Shown piece by piece: positions 37,614 to 47,163 of a DNA stretch of 64,000 bases. Every line of letters starts with the position of its first letter. Position 1 is the first letter of the stretch. The stretch covers positions 310,001 to 374,000 of the forward strand of contig NZ_JAUHPX010000003.1 in assembly GCF_030418305.1 (NCBI RefSeq). Direction: 5' to 3'. The stretch comes from Demequina lignilytica. GTDB lineage: Bacteria > Actinomycetota > Actinomycetes > Actinomycetales > Demequinaceae. A model generated the notes under the pieces. The model saw only the letters and a program-made list of their open reading frames with translations. It did no database searches and was not told where the DNA came from. The translations under genes and the position numbers were made by a program.

Positions 37614-39026
37614 ATGAACAGGAAGCTGACCACGGCGGTGGCCGTGACCTTCGCGGGAGCGCTCATGCTCTCCGCGTGCAGCTCGGGCGGGTCCAGCGGC
37701 GACTCGAGCGACAACCCGGACACCTCGGGCGGTGATGCTCCCAACGAGCTCACCTTCATGTTCCGTGGCGGCGAGTACGACAAGCTGGCCTACGAGGCCG
37801 CGATCGCGAGCTTCGAGGAGGAGACCGGCGCCGACGTGACGATGATCATCACGGACGCGGACCAGTACAACACCAAGCTGCAGGCCGCGATCGCGGGCAA
37901 CAAGGTGCCGGACGTCTTCTACGTCGACCCGGCGAACATGATGGGTTACGTCTACGCGGGCGTCCTCGCGGACCTGTCCGGCTACGTGGACCAGTCCGTG
38001 GTCGACAACCTGTGGAGCTTCGGCGTCGACGCCTACCGCATGAACATCGAGACCGGCGCGCGCGGCGTGGACGGCGACCCGTTCTACGGCCTGCCCAAGG
38101 ACGTCGGCCCGTTCGGGTTCGGCTTCAACACGGTCCTGTTCGACAAGCTGGGCCTCGAGCACCCGAGCCTCGACGAGCCGATGACCTTCGACGAGTTCAC
38201 CGAGCTCGCGAAGCAGCTCACGGTCGACATGGACGGCGACGGCGAGCTCGACCACTGGGGCACCGGCCTCAACGTGATGTGGAACTCGCAGGCCTTCATC
38301 TGGGGCGCGGGCGCCGACTGGATCTCGGAGGACCAGAAGACCATCACGGTCGACACCCCGGAGTTCGCCGAGGCGCTGCAGTGGTTCGCCGACCTGGGTC
38401 TGGTCGAGGGCGTGACGCCCTCCGCCGAGCAGGCGCAGACGTTGGACACCTACCAGCGCTGGATGGCCGGCGAGATCGGCTTCTTCCCGGTCGCCCCGTG
38501 GGACATCGCCACCTACAACGACAAGGCGGCGAACGACCCGGAGAACTTCGGCTACGAGGTCATCCCGTACCCCGTCGCCAACGAGGGTGACGACTGGGCC
38601 ACCTGGCTCGGCTCGCTCGGCATCGGCGTGTCGGAGAACTCGGCCAACAAGGAGCTCGCGGCTGAGCTCGCGGTCTACCTCTCGACCGACCTGGACGCGC
38701 AGAAGACCCTCGCGGACGGCAAGGTGCAGATCCCGAACCTGATCGACTACGCCACGGGCGAGTGGATCGAGACCGACGCGGCCGCCTCCGGCTGGCCCTC
38801 CAACTCCAAGGCGTTCCTCGAGATCGCGCAGGAGAAGGGTCGTCCGCTGCCGATGATCTACACCTACACCCCGCAGTGGTACGACAACTTCTGGATCGGC
38901 ATCGAGAACGTGGTCGACAACGGCTCGCAGACCGCCGCCGACTTCCTCGCGGCCAAGCAGCCGGAGATGCAGCAGCTGCTCGACCAGTCGTGGATCTCCG
39001 CCGACCAGGCGAAGGCCCAGGGCTAG
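37614..39026 (+). CDS. Sugar ABC transporter substrate-binding lipoprotein
   Basis: A 470-residue extracellular solute-binding protein (family 1, MalE/UgpB-like). The signal peptide ends in LMLSACSSG (lipobox Cys at about 21), then a Ser/Gly/Asp-rich linker. The body shows the usual early NELTFMFRGGEYDKLAYEAA and DVFYVDPANM. The ligand is inferred to be arabino-oligosaccharide or arabinose from the flanking GH43, GH51 and GH27 genes and the shared operator. GGGAGG precedes the ATG. A strong hairpin follows the gene, a pattern that usually keeps binding protein in excess over permeases. No ATPase is encoded here; a shared MsiK-like ATPase elsewhere is expected. Confidence 0.92.
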   Translation: MNRKLTTAVAVTFAGALMLSACSSGGSSGDSSDNPDTSGGDAPNELTFMFRGGEYDKLAYEAAIASFEEETGADVTMIITDADQYNTKLQAAIAGNKVPDVFYVDPANMMGYVYAGVLADLSGYVDQSVVDNLWSFGVDAYRMNIETGARGVDGDPFYGLPKDVGPFGFGFNTVLFDKLGLEHPSLDEPMTFDEFTELAKQLTVDMDGDGELDHWGTGLNVMWNSQAFIWGAGADWISEDQKTITVDTPEFAEALQWFADLGLVEGVTPSAEQAQTLDTYQRWMAGEIGFFPVAPWDIATYNDKAANDPENFGYEVIPYPVANEGDDWATWLGSLGIGVSENSANKELAAELAVYLSTDLDAQKTLADGKVQIPNLIDYATGEWIETDAAASGWPSNSKAFLEIAQEKGRPLPMIYTYTPQWYDNFWIGIENVVDNGSQTAADFLAAKQPEMQQLLDQSWISADQAKAQG

Positions 39027-39045
39027 CAGCACACTCGAGTGAGGA

Positions 39046-39071
39046 GGGGCCGGCGCTCCGGCGCCGGCCCC
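39046..39071 (+). terminator. Intra-operon hairpin after the binding-protein gene
   Basis: An 11-bp perfect stem, GGGGCCGGCGC and its complement, with a 4-base loop, between the binding-protein and first permease genes. It probably protects or attenuates the message and is not a full stop. Confidence 0.7.
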
Positions 39072-39092
39072 GTCCCTCACGAGGAAGGACTG

Positions 39093-40052
39093 ATGATGGC
39101 GACCACGACCGAGGCCGAGCGGACCACCCCCGTCTGGACCAAGGCGGACGCGAAGGCGTCCCGCAAGGCGAACAACAAGCTCCATCGCAAGGAGCACGCG
39201 TGGGCGGCGGCCTTCATGGCCGCGCCGGTCATCGGCTGGGTCGCGTTCCTGCTGTTCCCCATGGGGTTCTCGATCTACGCGTCGATGACCAACTGGAACG
39301 GCATCGGCAACATGACGTTCATCGGCCTCGACAACTACACGAGGCTCCTTCAGGACCCGTACTTCTGGAAGGCGCTGTGGAACACCGTCTTCTACATGAT
39401 CGGCATCCCGATCGGACTGGCGATCTCGCTCGCGCTCGCGCTGGCGCTGAGCCGCAACATCCGGGGCCGCACCTTCTTCCGCACCGTCTACTACATCCCG
39501 GTGATCTCGTCCCTCGCGGCGATCGCGATCCTGTGGCAGTGGGCGTACAACGGTGACTTCGGCCTGGTGAACCAGGCCCTCGCCCTGGTCGGGATCCAGG
39601 GCCCCAACTGGCTGATGGACCCGCTGTGGGCCAAGCCGGCGCTCATCATCATGGCCGTCTGGAAGGGCCTCGGGTACTCGACGCTGCTGTACCTGGCCGC
39701 CGTGCAGGCCGTGCCGCGCTCGCTGTACGAGGCGGCGTCGCTCGACGGGGCCACCTCGTGGAAGCGCTTCACCAAGATCACCTGGCCCATGGTGCGCCCG
39801 GTCACGTTCTTCCTGGTGGTGACCAACATCATCGCCGGCTCGATGATCTTCACGGAGATCAACATCATGACCCCGACGGGCGGTCCGTCATGGAGCACCG
39901 CCTCGCTGGTCTGGTACGTCTGGAACCAGGCGTTCAGGAACCTCAACATGGGCTACGCGACCGCGATGGCGCTGGTGCTCGGGATCCTGGTGCTGATCGT
40001 CACGATCATCCAGTTCCGCATCAATCGTGCCAACGACTTCTCGATCGACTGA
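39093..40052 (+). CDS. Sugar ABC transporter permease (MalF type)
   Basis: A 319-residue permease with six membrane spans. The cytoplasmic coupling motif is EAASLDGATSWKRFTKITWP (EAA loop, about residue 215). AGGAAGGA ends just before the double ATG at 39093/39096. The N-terminal 35 residues are lysine-rich and cytoplasmic. It pairs with the next permease to form the channel for the binding protein upstream. Confidence 0.93.
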   Translation: MMATTTEAERTTPVWTKADAKASRKANNKLHRKEHAWAAAFMAAPVIGWVAFLLFPMGFSIYASMTNWNGIGNMTFIGLDNYTRLLQDPYFWKALWNTVFYMIGIPIGLAISLALALALSRNIRGRTFFRTVYYIPVISSLAAIAILWQWAYNGDFGLVNQALALVGIQGPNWLMDPLWAKPALIIMAVWKGLGYSTLLYLAAVQAVPRSLYEAASLDGATSWKRFTKITWPMVRPVTFFLVVTNIIAGSMIFTEINIMTPTGGPSWSTASLVWYVWNQAFRNLNMGYATAMALVLGILVLIVTIIQFRINRANDFSID

Positions 40053-40068
40053 GGCGAAGGAGACTGCG

Positions 40069-41007
40069 ATGAGCCTCAACGTGAACTCCGCCCGCGCGGC
40101 ATCCCGCGCGCTCGCCGGAGCCGGCAACCCGACACCCCAGCTGAAGCGCGGGATGTTCCAGAAGAAGGGCGCGACCCAGGAGAGCCCGGCGGTCAACCTG
40201 GTCCTGACGCTCGTGCTGTCGATCGGCGCGATCGTGATGGCGGCGCCGCTCGTGTGGATGGTGTCGACCTCCCTCAAGACCAAGGACGGCGTGTACGCGC
40301 TGCCCCCGGAGTGGATCCCCGACCCGTTCGTCTGGGACACCTACGTGCGGGTCTTCCAGGACACCTACGTCCTGTCCGGAATCAAGAACTCGCTGATCGT
40401 GGCCGTCTCGGTCACCGTGATCGGGTCCGTGTTCTCGGCGCTTGCGGCGTTCGCGCTCGCGAAGCTGCGGCTGCCGGGCAAGAACGCGATCTTCCTGCTG
40501 CTGCTGTCCGGCATGATGGTGCCGTTCCCGACGCTGATGATCCCGCAGTTCGTGATGTTCTCGCGCATCGGCTGGGTCGACACGCTGCTGCCGCTGATCG
40601 TCCCGGTGATCCTCGGCAACGTGATCATGATCTTCTTCCTGCGGCAGTACCTGCACAACGTGCCGGACTCGCTGGTCGAGGCCGCGAAGATCGACGGCGC
40701 CTCGTACTGGAAGATCTTCTGGTCGATGATCATGCCGCTGATCCGCCCCGCGGTCGCGGCCCAGTTCATCCTCTGGTTCATGTTCGTCTGGAACGACTAC
40801 CTCGCGCCGATCATCTACCTGAACTCCCCCGAGCGGCAGACGCTGCAGGTGGTGATCGCGAACATGAACGTCCAGTACGCCACCCAGCGCGACTACCCGC
40901 TGATCATGGCGGCCTCGGTCATCTCCGTGATCCCGATCCTCATCGTGTTCCTCGTGTTCCAGCGGCAGATCATCGAGTCGATCGCCCTCACCGGATCGAA
41001 GACCTGA
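40069..41007 (+). CDS. Sugar ABC transporter permease (MalG type)
   Basis: A 312-residue permease with six spans and the EAA loop EAAKIDGASYWKIFWSMIMP. It starts 16 bases after the first permease with GAAGGAGA upstream, and is followed one base later by the intracellular GH43 gene, so import and hydrolysis are co-expressed. Confidence 0.93.
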   Translation: MSLNVNSARAASRALAGAGNPTPQLKRGMFQKKGATQESPAVNLVLTLVLSIGAIVMAAPLVWMVSTSLKTKDGVYALPPEWIPDPFVWDTYVRVFQDTYVLSGIKNSLIVAVSVTVIGSVFSALAAFALAKLRLPGKNAIFLLLLSGMMVPFPTLMIPQFVMFSRIGWVDTLLPLIVPVILGNVIMIFFLRQYLHNVPDSLVEAAKIDGASYWKIFWSMIMPLIRPAVAAQFILWFMFVWNDYLAPIIYLNSPERQTLQVVIANMNVQYATQRDYPLIMAASVISVIPILIVFLVFQRQIIESIALTGSKT

Positions 41008-41008
41008 C

Positions 41009-42370
41009 ATGACGGAGATCGAGGCGGCCCCGGCGTCCACCGGCGGGGCCGCGGGCGAAGCACTCCCTGATCCCGCCACGTGGGGCGCGCGCAACTCGCA
41101 CGACCCGACGGCGGTGAGGGACGACGACGGCGTCTACTGGCTGTTCTCCACGGATGCCGACGCCGACGGGCCGCTCCGGTCCTCCGGGGCGCAGATCCGC
41201 CGGTCCACGGACCTCGTGAGCTGGGAGTTCGTCGGCTGCGCGCTCGACGGCGTGCCCGCCCCCGCCCGCGCGCATGCCGGCGCGGAGGGGCTCTGGGCGC
41301 CCGACGTGGTCCGGGTCGAGACCGCCGCGGGTGTGCAGTGGCGCATGTACTACTCGGCGTCGTCGTTCGGCTCGCGCACCTCGGCGATCGGCCTCGCCGT
41401 CGCCCCGCACCCCGCCGGCCCGTGGGAGGACCGGGGCATCGTGGTCGCGACGGTGCACGACCGCGACGGCCACAACGCGATCGACGCGCAGCTCGTGATC
41501 GACGGTGCCCGGCACCACCTGGCCTACGGCTCGTTCTTCGGCGGCCTCCACCTCCTGGAGATCGACCCGGCGACCGGCTTCGCGCTGGACGCCCCGGCGC
41601 CGGGCGCCCCCGCATCGTCCCCCGGGACGCTCATCGCCCGACGCCCGCGCTCGGTGGACACCGCGATCGAGGGGCCGTTCATCCTGCCGCGGCCCGGCGG
41701 CGGGTGGGCGCTGATCGTCTCCTACGACTCCCTGGTCAGCACGTACCACGTGCGGGTCGCCGTGGCCGAGGACCTGTACGGGCCGTACGTGGATCCGGAC
41801 GGCCATGAGATGACCGACCTGGACGCGGATCCGCTGACGGTGGGCCTCACGGTGCTCGCCAGCCACCAGCTCGAGGGGGGCCGCGGCGTGCTGGCCCCGG
41901 GCCACGCGTCGGTGCTGACGGAGCCCGGCCATCAGCTCCTGGTCCACCACACCCGGTTCGTCGATCAGCCGCGCCAGCACGAGGTGCAGGTCCGGCGGCT
42001 GGTCTGGACCCAGGAGGGCTGGCCGCTCGTGTCGATCCAGCCGTGGGGCGGGAGCCATGAGGACGATGACGAGGCCGCCTGGCCGTCGGACGTCGCCGCG
42101 CTGCGCGGCGACTGGGAGATCGTCGACCTCGGCGGCCCCACGGACCAGGTCGCGCCGGCGCGCCGGGTGACGGTGGACGATGCCGCGCTCGCCGGCCTCG
42201 TCCCGCACGGTCGCGGGCGGTTCACCAGGAGCGGTGACGCTCCCGTCGACGCGGTCGTGTTCCCCGCGTGGGACACGGTGCGCGGTCGCGAGACGCTCGC
42301 GTTCGCGGCGCGCGGCCCGCGTGGCACCGTGGTGGTCGGGACCGCCGTGCCCGAGGGCGCGGTGGGATGA
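41009..42370 (+). CDS. GH43 endo-arabinanase-like enzyme, intracellular
   Basis: A 453-residue GH43 enzyme without a signal peptide. The propeller has NSHDPTAVR (base Asp), LWAPDVV, NAIDAQL (Asp) and AIEGPFI (acid Glu). A separate C-terminal beta domain (about residues 335-453) resembles the extra domain of Bacillus Abn2-type arabinanases. It probably shortens imported arabino-oligosaccharides for the GH51 enzyme. It begins 1 base after the permease stop and overlaps the DUF624 gene by ATGA. One reverse 10-mer copy lies at 41611-41620. Confidence 0.9.
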   Translation: MTEIEAAPASTGGAAGEALPDPATWGARNSHDPTAVRDDDGVYWLFSTDADADGPLRSSGAQIRRSTDLVSWEFVGCALDGVPAPARAHAGAEGLWAPDVVRVETAAGVQWRMYYSASSFGSRTSAIGLAVAPHPAGPWEDRGIVVATVHDRDGHNAIDAQLVIDGARHHLAYGSFFGGLHLLEIDPATGFALDAPAPGAPASSPGTLIARRPRSVDTAIEGPFILPRPGGGWALIVSYDSLVSTYHVRVAVAEDLYGPYVDPDGHEMTDLDADPLTVGLTVLASHQLEGGRGVLAPGHASVLTEPGHQLLVHHTRFVDQPRQHEVQVRRLVWTQEGWPLVSIQPWGGSHEDDDEAAWPSDVAALRGDWEIVDLGGPTDQVAPARRVTVDDAALAGLVPHGRGRFTRSGDAPVDAVVFPAWDTVRGRETLAFAARGPRGTVVVGTAVPEGAVG

Positions 42371-43068
42371 TGGTCACCATGGCCGAGCGCGAGGACAAGC
42401 GGCGTCGGGTCCCCCTCGAGGGGTCTCCGACCGACATCGGCGAGGTCCCGGGATGGTCGGGACGCCTCATGGTGTGGCTCCGCGTCGCCGCCCAGCTCGC
42501 CGCGATCCAGCTCATGATGGTCGCCGGCACGCTCCTCGGCCTCGTGATCGTGGGCCTGGGGCCGGCGCTCGCCTCCGGCGCTACGCTGCTGCGCCGGATC
42601 GTGGACGGCGACCCCTCGGACGCCCTGTGGCGGGACTTCTGGCGCGGCTATCGCGAGGAGCTGCGCCGCGCGAGCCTGGTGACCGCGCCGTTCCTCGCCG
42701 TGATCGTGGTCGCCTGGTACGAGGCGCTGGTCCTGCTCGCCCACGGCCAGGGGCCGCTCGCGGCGGTCCTCACCGGCGCGGTGGTGGCCGTGGGCGCCTA
42801 CGCGGTCGCCTGCCTCGCCTATGCGCCTCACGTGCTGCGGCGCTACGACGACGGACCCGGCCGCACGCTGAGGTTCGTCGCCCTGTCGCCCTTGCTCTCG
42901 CCGCTGACGGCGGTGGGCACCGTGGTCACGGCGGTCGCGATCGCGGCCATCGGCCTGCGGTTCCCGCCCGCGTTCCTGCTGGTCGGGCTGTCCATCCCGG
43001 TGCTGCTCGGCGGCCTGATCGTCGACCGGTGGCTGGACAAGGTCGACGCGCGGACCGCTCAGGCCTGA
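42367..43068 (+). CDS. DUF624 (YesL-like) membrane protein
   Basis: A 233-residue membrane protein with about five spans and the DUF624 features: the early LVIVGLGPALASGATLLRR and the charged DALWRDFWRGYREELRRAS segment. YesL-type proteins are found repeatedly in operons for uptake of plant-polysaccharide fragments; their role is unknown. Its ATG overlaps the GH43 stop (ATGA), so it closes the operon. Confidence 0.9.
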   Translation: MMVTMAEREDKRRRVPLEGSPTDIGEVPGWSGRLMVWLRVAAQLAAIQLMMVAGTLLGLVIVGLGPALASGATLLRRIVDGDPSDALWRDFWRGYREELRRASLVTAPFLAVIVVAWYEALVLLAHGQGPLAAVLTGAVVAVGAYAVACLAYAPHVLRRYDDGPGRTLRFVALSPLLSPLTAVGTVVTAVAIAAIGLRFPPAFLLVGLSIPVLLGGLIVDRWLDKVDARTAQA

Positions 43069-43099
43069 GCGCGCGGTCCCCTGCCTCGGCGGGGCGCCG

Positions 43100-44125
43100 T
43101 CACACGCGCGTGGACTCGCGCTCGACCACCTCGAAGTCGGAGACCACGCGCCGGAACGGCTCGCCGTCGCCGCCGATCCGGGCGACGAGCTGCTCGACCG
43201 CGGTCGCGGCGATCTGCTCGCGCCCGGGTGCGATGGTGCTGAGCGTGGGAGACGAGTACGAGGCGTCCTCGATGTCGTCGAAGCCGATCACGGCGATCTC
43301 GCCGGGCACGTCGATCCGGCGCGCGTGCAGCGTGTGGAGCGCGCCGAGCGCGAGCGCGTCGTTGAGACCGAAGATCGCATCGACCGTGGTGCCGGACTCG
43401 AGCAGGCGGGTGGTGCAGTCCGCGCCGGTGGCGCGGTGCCACAGGCCGCCCTCGACCACCAGCGACGGGTCCATCGGGATGCCGTTCGCGGCCAGCGCCG
43501 CCTGGTAGCCGAGCAGGCGGAGCGCCGCGGATCCCATCGTCTCCCCGGCGTGGGCGCCGATCACCGCGATCCGGCGCCGGCCCTGGTCGATCAGGTGCTG
43601 GGTGGCCGCGCGTGCCGCCTCGACGTTGTTCATGGTGACGTGGTCCCAGTCGCCGCCGAAGATGCGCTCGCCGAGGACCACCAGGGGGTAGTCGACCTTG
43701 AGCGCCTCGGTGTCCTCGGGGCCCAGCGCGAGCGGCGAGAAGATCAGGCCGTCGGTGAGCTGGCGCCGCTCCGAGGTGAGCACCTCGAGCTCGTGCTGGC
43801 GGTCCGCGCCGGTCTGCTCGATCAGCACCACCACGCCGCGCGCCTCGGCCGCGCGGATGACCGAGTCGGCGAGCTCCGCGAAGTACGGCAGCGAGAGCTC
43901 CGGGAGCGCGAGACCGATGATGCCCGTGCGGCCCTGACGCAGGTTCCGCGCGGAGATGTTCATCTTGTAGTCGAGCTCGGCGATCGCCTTCTCGACCTTC
44001 TCGCGCGTCGCGGGCCGGATGTGCGGGTAGTCATTGACCACGTTCGAGACGGTCTTCACGGAGACGCCCGCGAGCTTCGCGACGTCGTGCATCGTGACAG
44101 CTCCGTGCGATCGGCTTCCGCTCAC
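43100..44125 (-). CDS. LacI-family repressor of the arabinan locus
   Basis: A 341-residue regulator. Its helix-turn-helix is MHDVAKLAGVSVKTVSNVVN (about residues 12-31), followed by the hinge helix (SARNLRQGRTG) and a periplasmic-binding-protein-like sensor domain. It is convergent with the ABC operon. A site matching operators A and B lies upstream of its own start (44247), so it probably represses itself, the glycosidase operon and the ABC operon. The inducer is likely an arabinose-containing sugar. The start is GTG 44125 or the ATG at 44092; the latter starts directly at the helix-turn-helix. Confidence 0.92.
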   Translation of the reverse strand: MSGSRSHGAVTMHDVAKLAGVSVKTVSNVVNDYPHIRPATREKVEKAIAELDYKMNISARNLRQGRTGIIGLALPELSLPYFAELADSVIRAAEARGVVVLIEQTGADRQHELEVLTSERRQLTDGLIFSPLALGPEDTEALKVDYPLVVLGERIFGGDWDHVTMNNVEAARAATQHLIDQGRRRIAVIGAHAGETMGSAALRLLGYQAALAANGIPMDPSLVVEGGLWHRATGADCTTRLLESGTTVDAIFGLNDALALGALHTLHARRIDVPGEIAVIGFDDIEDASYSSPTLSTIAPGREQIAATAVEQLVARIGGDGEPFRRVVSDFEVVERESTRV

Positions 44126-44246
44126 GTGCTCGTGCCCTCCTCATCGACGGGTCCGGCGACGCGCCATCGCCGTGCCCGCGGCCCTCCAGGGAAGCATGCC
44201 AGATCCCTGGGGCCCGGTCGCGTACGCGCGGTGGCGGCGCCCGATC

Positions 44247-44258
44247 TACAACGATGCA
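44247..44258. promoter_or_regulatory. LacI-type operator C (autoregulatory)
   Basis: TACAACGATGCA is the reverse complement of operator A at 11 of 12 positions. It lies 122 bases upstream of the lacI-type gene and 80 bases before the divergent SulP gene. Confidence 0.6.
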
Positions 44259-44337
44259 CAGTCTATCGCGGCAGGTCAGCGGGCACCGCAGCGGCGCGTC
44301 GGCGCCTCCTGCGGAAGGATGGAGGGGGAGGCCGACG

Positions 44338-46041
44338 ATGGAGTCAGGGTGGGTGGCCCGCTGGGTCCCGGGCGTGCGGGTCGCACGCGGCTACCACCGC
44401 GCGTGGCTGTGGCCCGACCTGCGGGCCGGGCTGATCGTCACGGCGCTGCTGATCCCGGCCGGCATGGGCTACGCGCGCGTCGCCGGGCTGCCGCCGGAGA
44501 CCGGCCTCTACGCGACGATCGTCCCGCTGGTGGTCTACGCCCTGGTGGGTCCCTCCCGCATCCTCGTGCTGGGTCCGGACTCCGCCCTCGCGCCGATCAT
44601 CGCGGCGTCGATCCTGCCGCTCGCGGCCGGCGACCCGGGACGCGCGGTCGCCCTCGCGGGCCTGCTGTCGATCCTGGTGGGCCTGCTGATGCTCGTCGGC
44701 GGCGTCCTGCGCCTGGGCTTCGTCACGGACCTGCTGTCGAAGCCCGTGCGTGTCGGCTACCTCAACGCGATCGCGGTGATCGTGATCCTGTCGCAGGCGC
44801 CCGCGCTGCTCGGGATCACGCTCGAGGCGTCCGGTCCGGGCGGCCGCGCGGTCGCGCTCGTCGCCGCGGTGGCGGACGGCGACGCCGTGCCGTTGGCGGC
44901 CGCGCTCGGCCTCGGGTCGCTCGCGGTGATCCTGGTGCTCCGGCGGCTGCGGTCCCCGGTGCCGGGCGTGCTGGTGGTGGTCGTGCTCGCCACGGTCGCG
45001 ACCTGGGCGCTCGGATGGGACGGCTCGCTCGCGGTGGTGGGCGCGCTGCCCCCGGGCCTGCCCGCGCCCGCGCTCGCGGGCCTCGCGTGGTCGGACGTGG
45101 GCGCGCTGGTGGTGCCGGCCGCCGGCATCGCGCTGGTCGCGTTCACCGACAGCGCGGTGCTCTCGCGCACGCTCGCGGCCCGCCGCGGCGAGTCGGTGGA
45201 CGGGAGCCAGGAGCTCATCGGCATCGGTGCCGCGAACGTCGCCGGAGGACTCCTCGGCGGCTTCGCCGTCTCCGCCTCCTCCTCCCGCACCCCCGTCGCC
45301 GAGCAGGCGGGATCGCGCTCGCAGCTGACGGGGCTGGTGGGCGCCGCGCTCATCGTGCTGTTCATCCTCGCGGCGCCCGGCCTCACCGGATACCTGCCCG
45401 TCGCGACCCTCGCCGCGGTGGTGGTGGCGGCCGCGCTCAGCCTCATCGACGCACCGGCGATGGCGCGGCTGTGGCGCATGGACCGGCTCGACCTCGCCCT
45501 GTCGGTCGCGGCCTTCGTCGGCGTGCTCGTCGTCGGCGTGCTGGAGGGCATCGCGGCCGCGATCGTGCTGTCGCTGCTCGCCTTCGTGCGCCGCTCGTGG
45601 CGGCCGTACCGCGCCGAGCTCGGCCGCGTGCCCGGCCTGCGCGGCTATCACGACCTCTCTCGCTACCCCACCACGGGGAGGCGCCTGCCCGGCATCGTCA
45701 TCGTCCGCTTCGACGCCCCGCTCTTCTTCGCCAACGGCGAGTCGTTCGACGACTGGGTCCGCGAACGGGTCGCCGAGCGGCCCGACGTGCGCACCGTGAT
45801 CCTCGCGGCCGAGCCCATCACGGCGATCGACACCACCGCGGTCGAGCAGCTCGTGGAGCTCGACGACCACCTCGCGCGGCACGGGGTCGCACTGGTGCTC
45901 GCGGAGATCAAGGACCCGGTCCGCGACACGCTCGCGCGCTACGGCTACGCCGAGCGGTTCGGCGCCGAGCGCGTGTACCCGACGGTCGGCGCCGCCGTCG
46001 ACGCGATCACCGGCGAGTTCCGCACGGACCTCGACGGGTGA
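44338..46041 (+). CDS. SulP-family anion transporter with STAS domain
   Basis: A 567-residue SLC26/SulP permease for sulfate, bicarbonate or another anion. It has some 12-14 spans with the family opening LIPAGMGYARVAGLPPETGLYA and the middle motif SASSSRTPVAEQAGSRSQLTG. The C-terminal STAS domain (about residues 450-560) has ITAIDTTAVEQL. A GGAGGGGGAGG run ends 6 bases before the ATG at 44338. It is probably separate from the arabinan locus despite the shared intergenic region. Confidence 0.93.
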   Translation: MESGWVARWVPGVRVARGYHRAWLWPDLRAGLIVTALLIPAGMGYARVAGLPPETGLYATIVPLVVYALVGPSRILVLGPDSALAPIIAASILPLAAGDPGRAVALAGLLSILVGLLMLVGGVLRLGFVTDLLSKPVRVGYLNAIAVIVILSQAPALLGITLEASGPGGRAVALVAAVADGDAVPLAAALGLGSLAVILVLRRLRSPVPGVLVVVVLATVATWALGWDGSLAVVGALPPGLPAPALAGLAWSDVGALVVPAAGIALVAFTDSAVLSRTLAARRGESVDGSQELIGIGAANVAGGLLGGFAVSASSSRTPVAEQAGSRSQLTGLVGAALIVLFILAAPGLTGYLPVATLAAVVVAAALSLIDAPAMARLWRMDRLDLALSVAAFVGVLVVGVLEGIAAAIVLSLLAFVRRSWRPYRAELGRVPGLRGYHDLSRYPTTGRRLPGIVIVRFDAPLFFANGESFDDWVRERVAERPDVRTVILAAEPITAIDTTAVEQLVELDDHLARHGVALVLAEIKDPVRDTLARYGYAERFGAERVYPTVGAAVDAITGEFRTDLDG

Positions 46042-46042
46042 G

Positions 46043-47104
46043 TCAGGACTCGGCGAGCGCCTCGTCGCGGCCCACGTCGGCGTCGAGCGCGCCGACGGTC
46101 CGCAGGAACAGGATGATCCACGCGAAGATCAGCACCCCGGCGACCAGCTCCACGGCGGTCAGCGTGTAGTAGCCGATCGCGAACATCACGGCGAGCACGA
46201 AGATCACGCCGAAGAACAGCCAGCCGACCGGGAGGAACGCGCGGGAGATCCCCGGGATCCACGCCTTGAGCCGGATGGTGAGCACCGCGAAGGCGATCGC
46301 CATGCCCGACGCCACCGCGGTGTGGATCCAGAACTGCGTGTCCACCTTGAAGATGCCGACGCAGCCGAGGAACACGCCGATGACGATCAGGGTGAGCCGC
46401 ACCCGGCCGACGCTGCTGTCCTCCGCGGTCGGGATGGCGCGGGTGGCGTAGCGGGCGAGCACCGTCAGCAGGAAGCCGGCGACGATCAGCGTCAGGTTGA
46501 ACGCCAGCGCCGACAGGTCGGACGTGATGCCCAGGGAGCTGAGGTTCTCCTCCCACCAGTGCGGATCGCTCGCCGTGAGCATGCTGGCGATGATGCCCAG
46601 CACGAGGAACGTCGCGAGCACCACCGCGAGCAGCTGGGCGTCCAGGTGGGTCGCCGAGAGGAACGCGACGTAGGCGGAGACGGCGGCGGCCGCCCCGCTC
46701 AGCGCGAGGATCGGGAGCCAGAACACGGTCGCGTCGATGAACGACTCCGCCATGATGCGCGCGACCAGCGTCCATCCGAGCAGGGCGATCACGCCGTGCG
46801 CGAGGGCGAGCACCGCGACGTCGATGACGTCGAGCGCGCCGGTGATGCGCGGCCCGCCGCGCAGGTGCAGGGCGTAGCGTCCGGCGGCGAACGCCAGCAT
46901 GGTCGCCACGGCCGAGGCCAGCGCCGCGTACGTGCCGACGGACCCCTCGCCCGCGATCGGCGCGTCGTCGAACCCGAACACCAGCAGGGCGATCCCGGCG
47001 ACCGCGGTGTAGGCGACGGCACCGAGGCCCATCGCGGTGAGCTCGGTCGCGGTGTTGACGCGCGTGGACATGGGCTGTCCCGAGGAGGCCGGCGAGGTGC
47101 TCAC
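46043..47104 (-). CDS. DUF998-like polytopic membrane protein
   Basis: A 353-residue membrane protein with about nine or ten hydrophobic spans and a conserved-looking central HWWEENLSSLG loop, as in the DUF998 family. The function is unknown. The start at GTG 47104 is favoured by TATCCT ending 6 bases before it (leaderless pattern); an ATG at 47071 is the alternative. Its stop is 1 base from that of the SulP gene, so the two are tightly convergent. Confidence 0.78.
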   Translation of the reverse strand: MSTSPASSGQPMSTRVNTATELTAMGLGAVAYTAVAGIALLVFGFDDAPIAGEGSVGTYAALASAVATMLAFAAGRYALHLRGGPRITGALDVIDVAVLALAHGVIALLGWTLVARIMAESFIDATVFWLPILALSGAAAAVSAYVAFLSATHLDAQLLAVVLATFLVLGIIASMLTASDPHWWEENLSSLGITSDLSALAFNLTLIVAGFLLTVLARYATRAIPTAEDSSVGRVRLTLIVIGVFLGCVGIFKVDTQFWIHTAVASGMAIAFAVLTIRLKAWIPGISRAFLPVGWLFFGVIFVLAVMFAIGYYTLTAVELVAGVLIFAWIILFLRTVGALDADVGRDEALAES

Positions 47105-47163
47105 CCTCGGAGGATAGTGCGCCCGGTCCCCACGGCGCCGGGGGACGAGGCGCGCGCCGTGTC

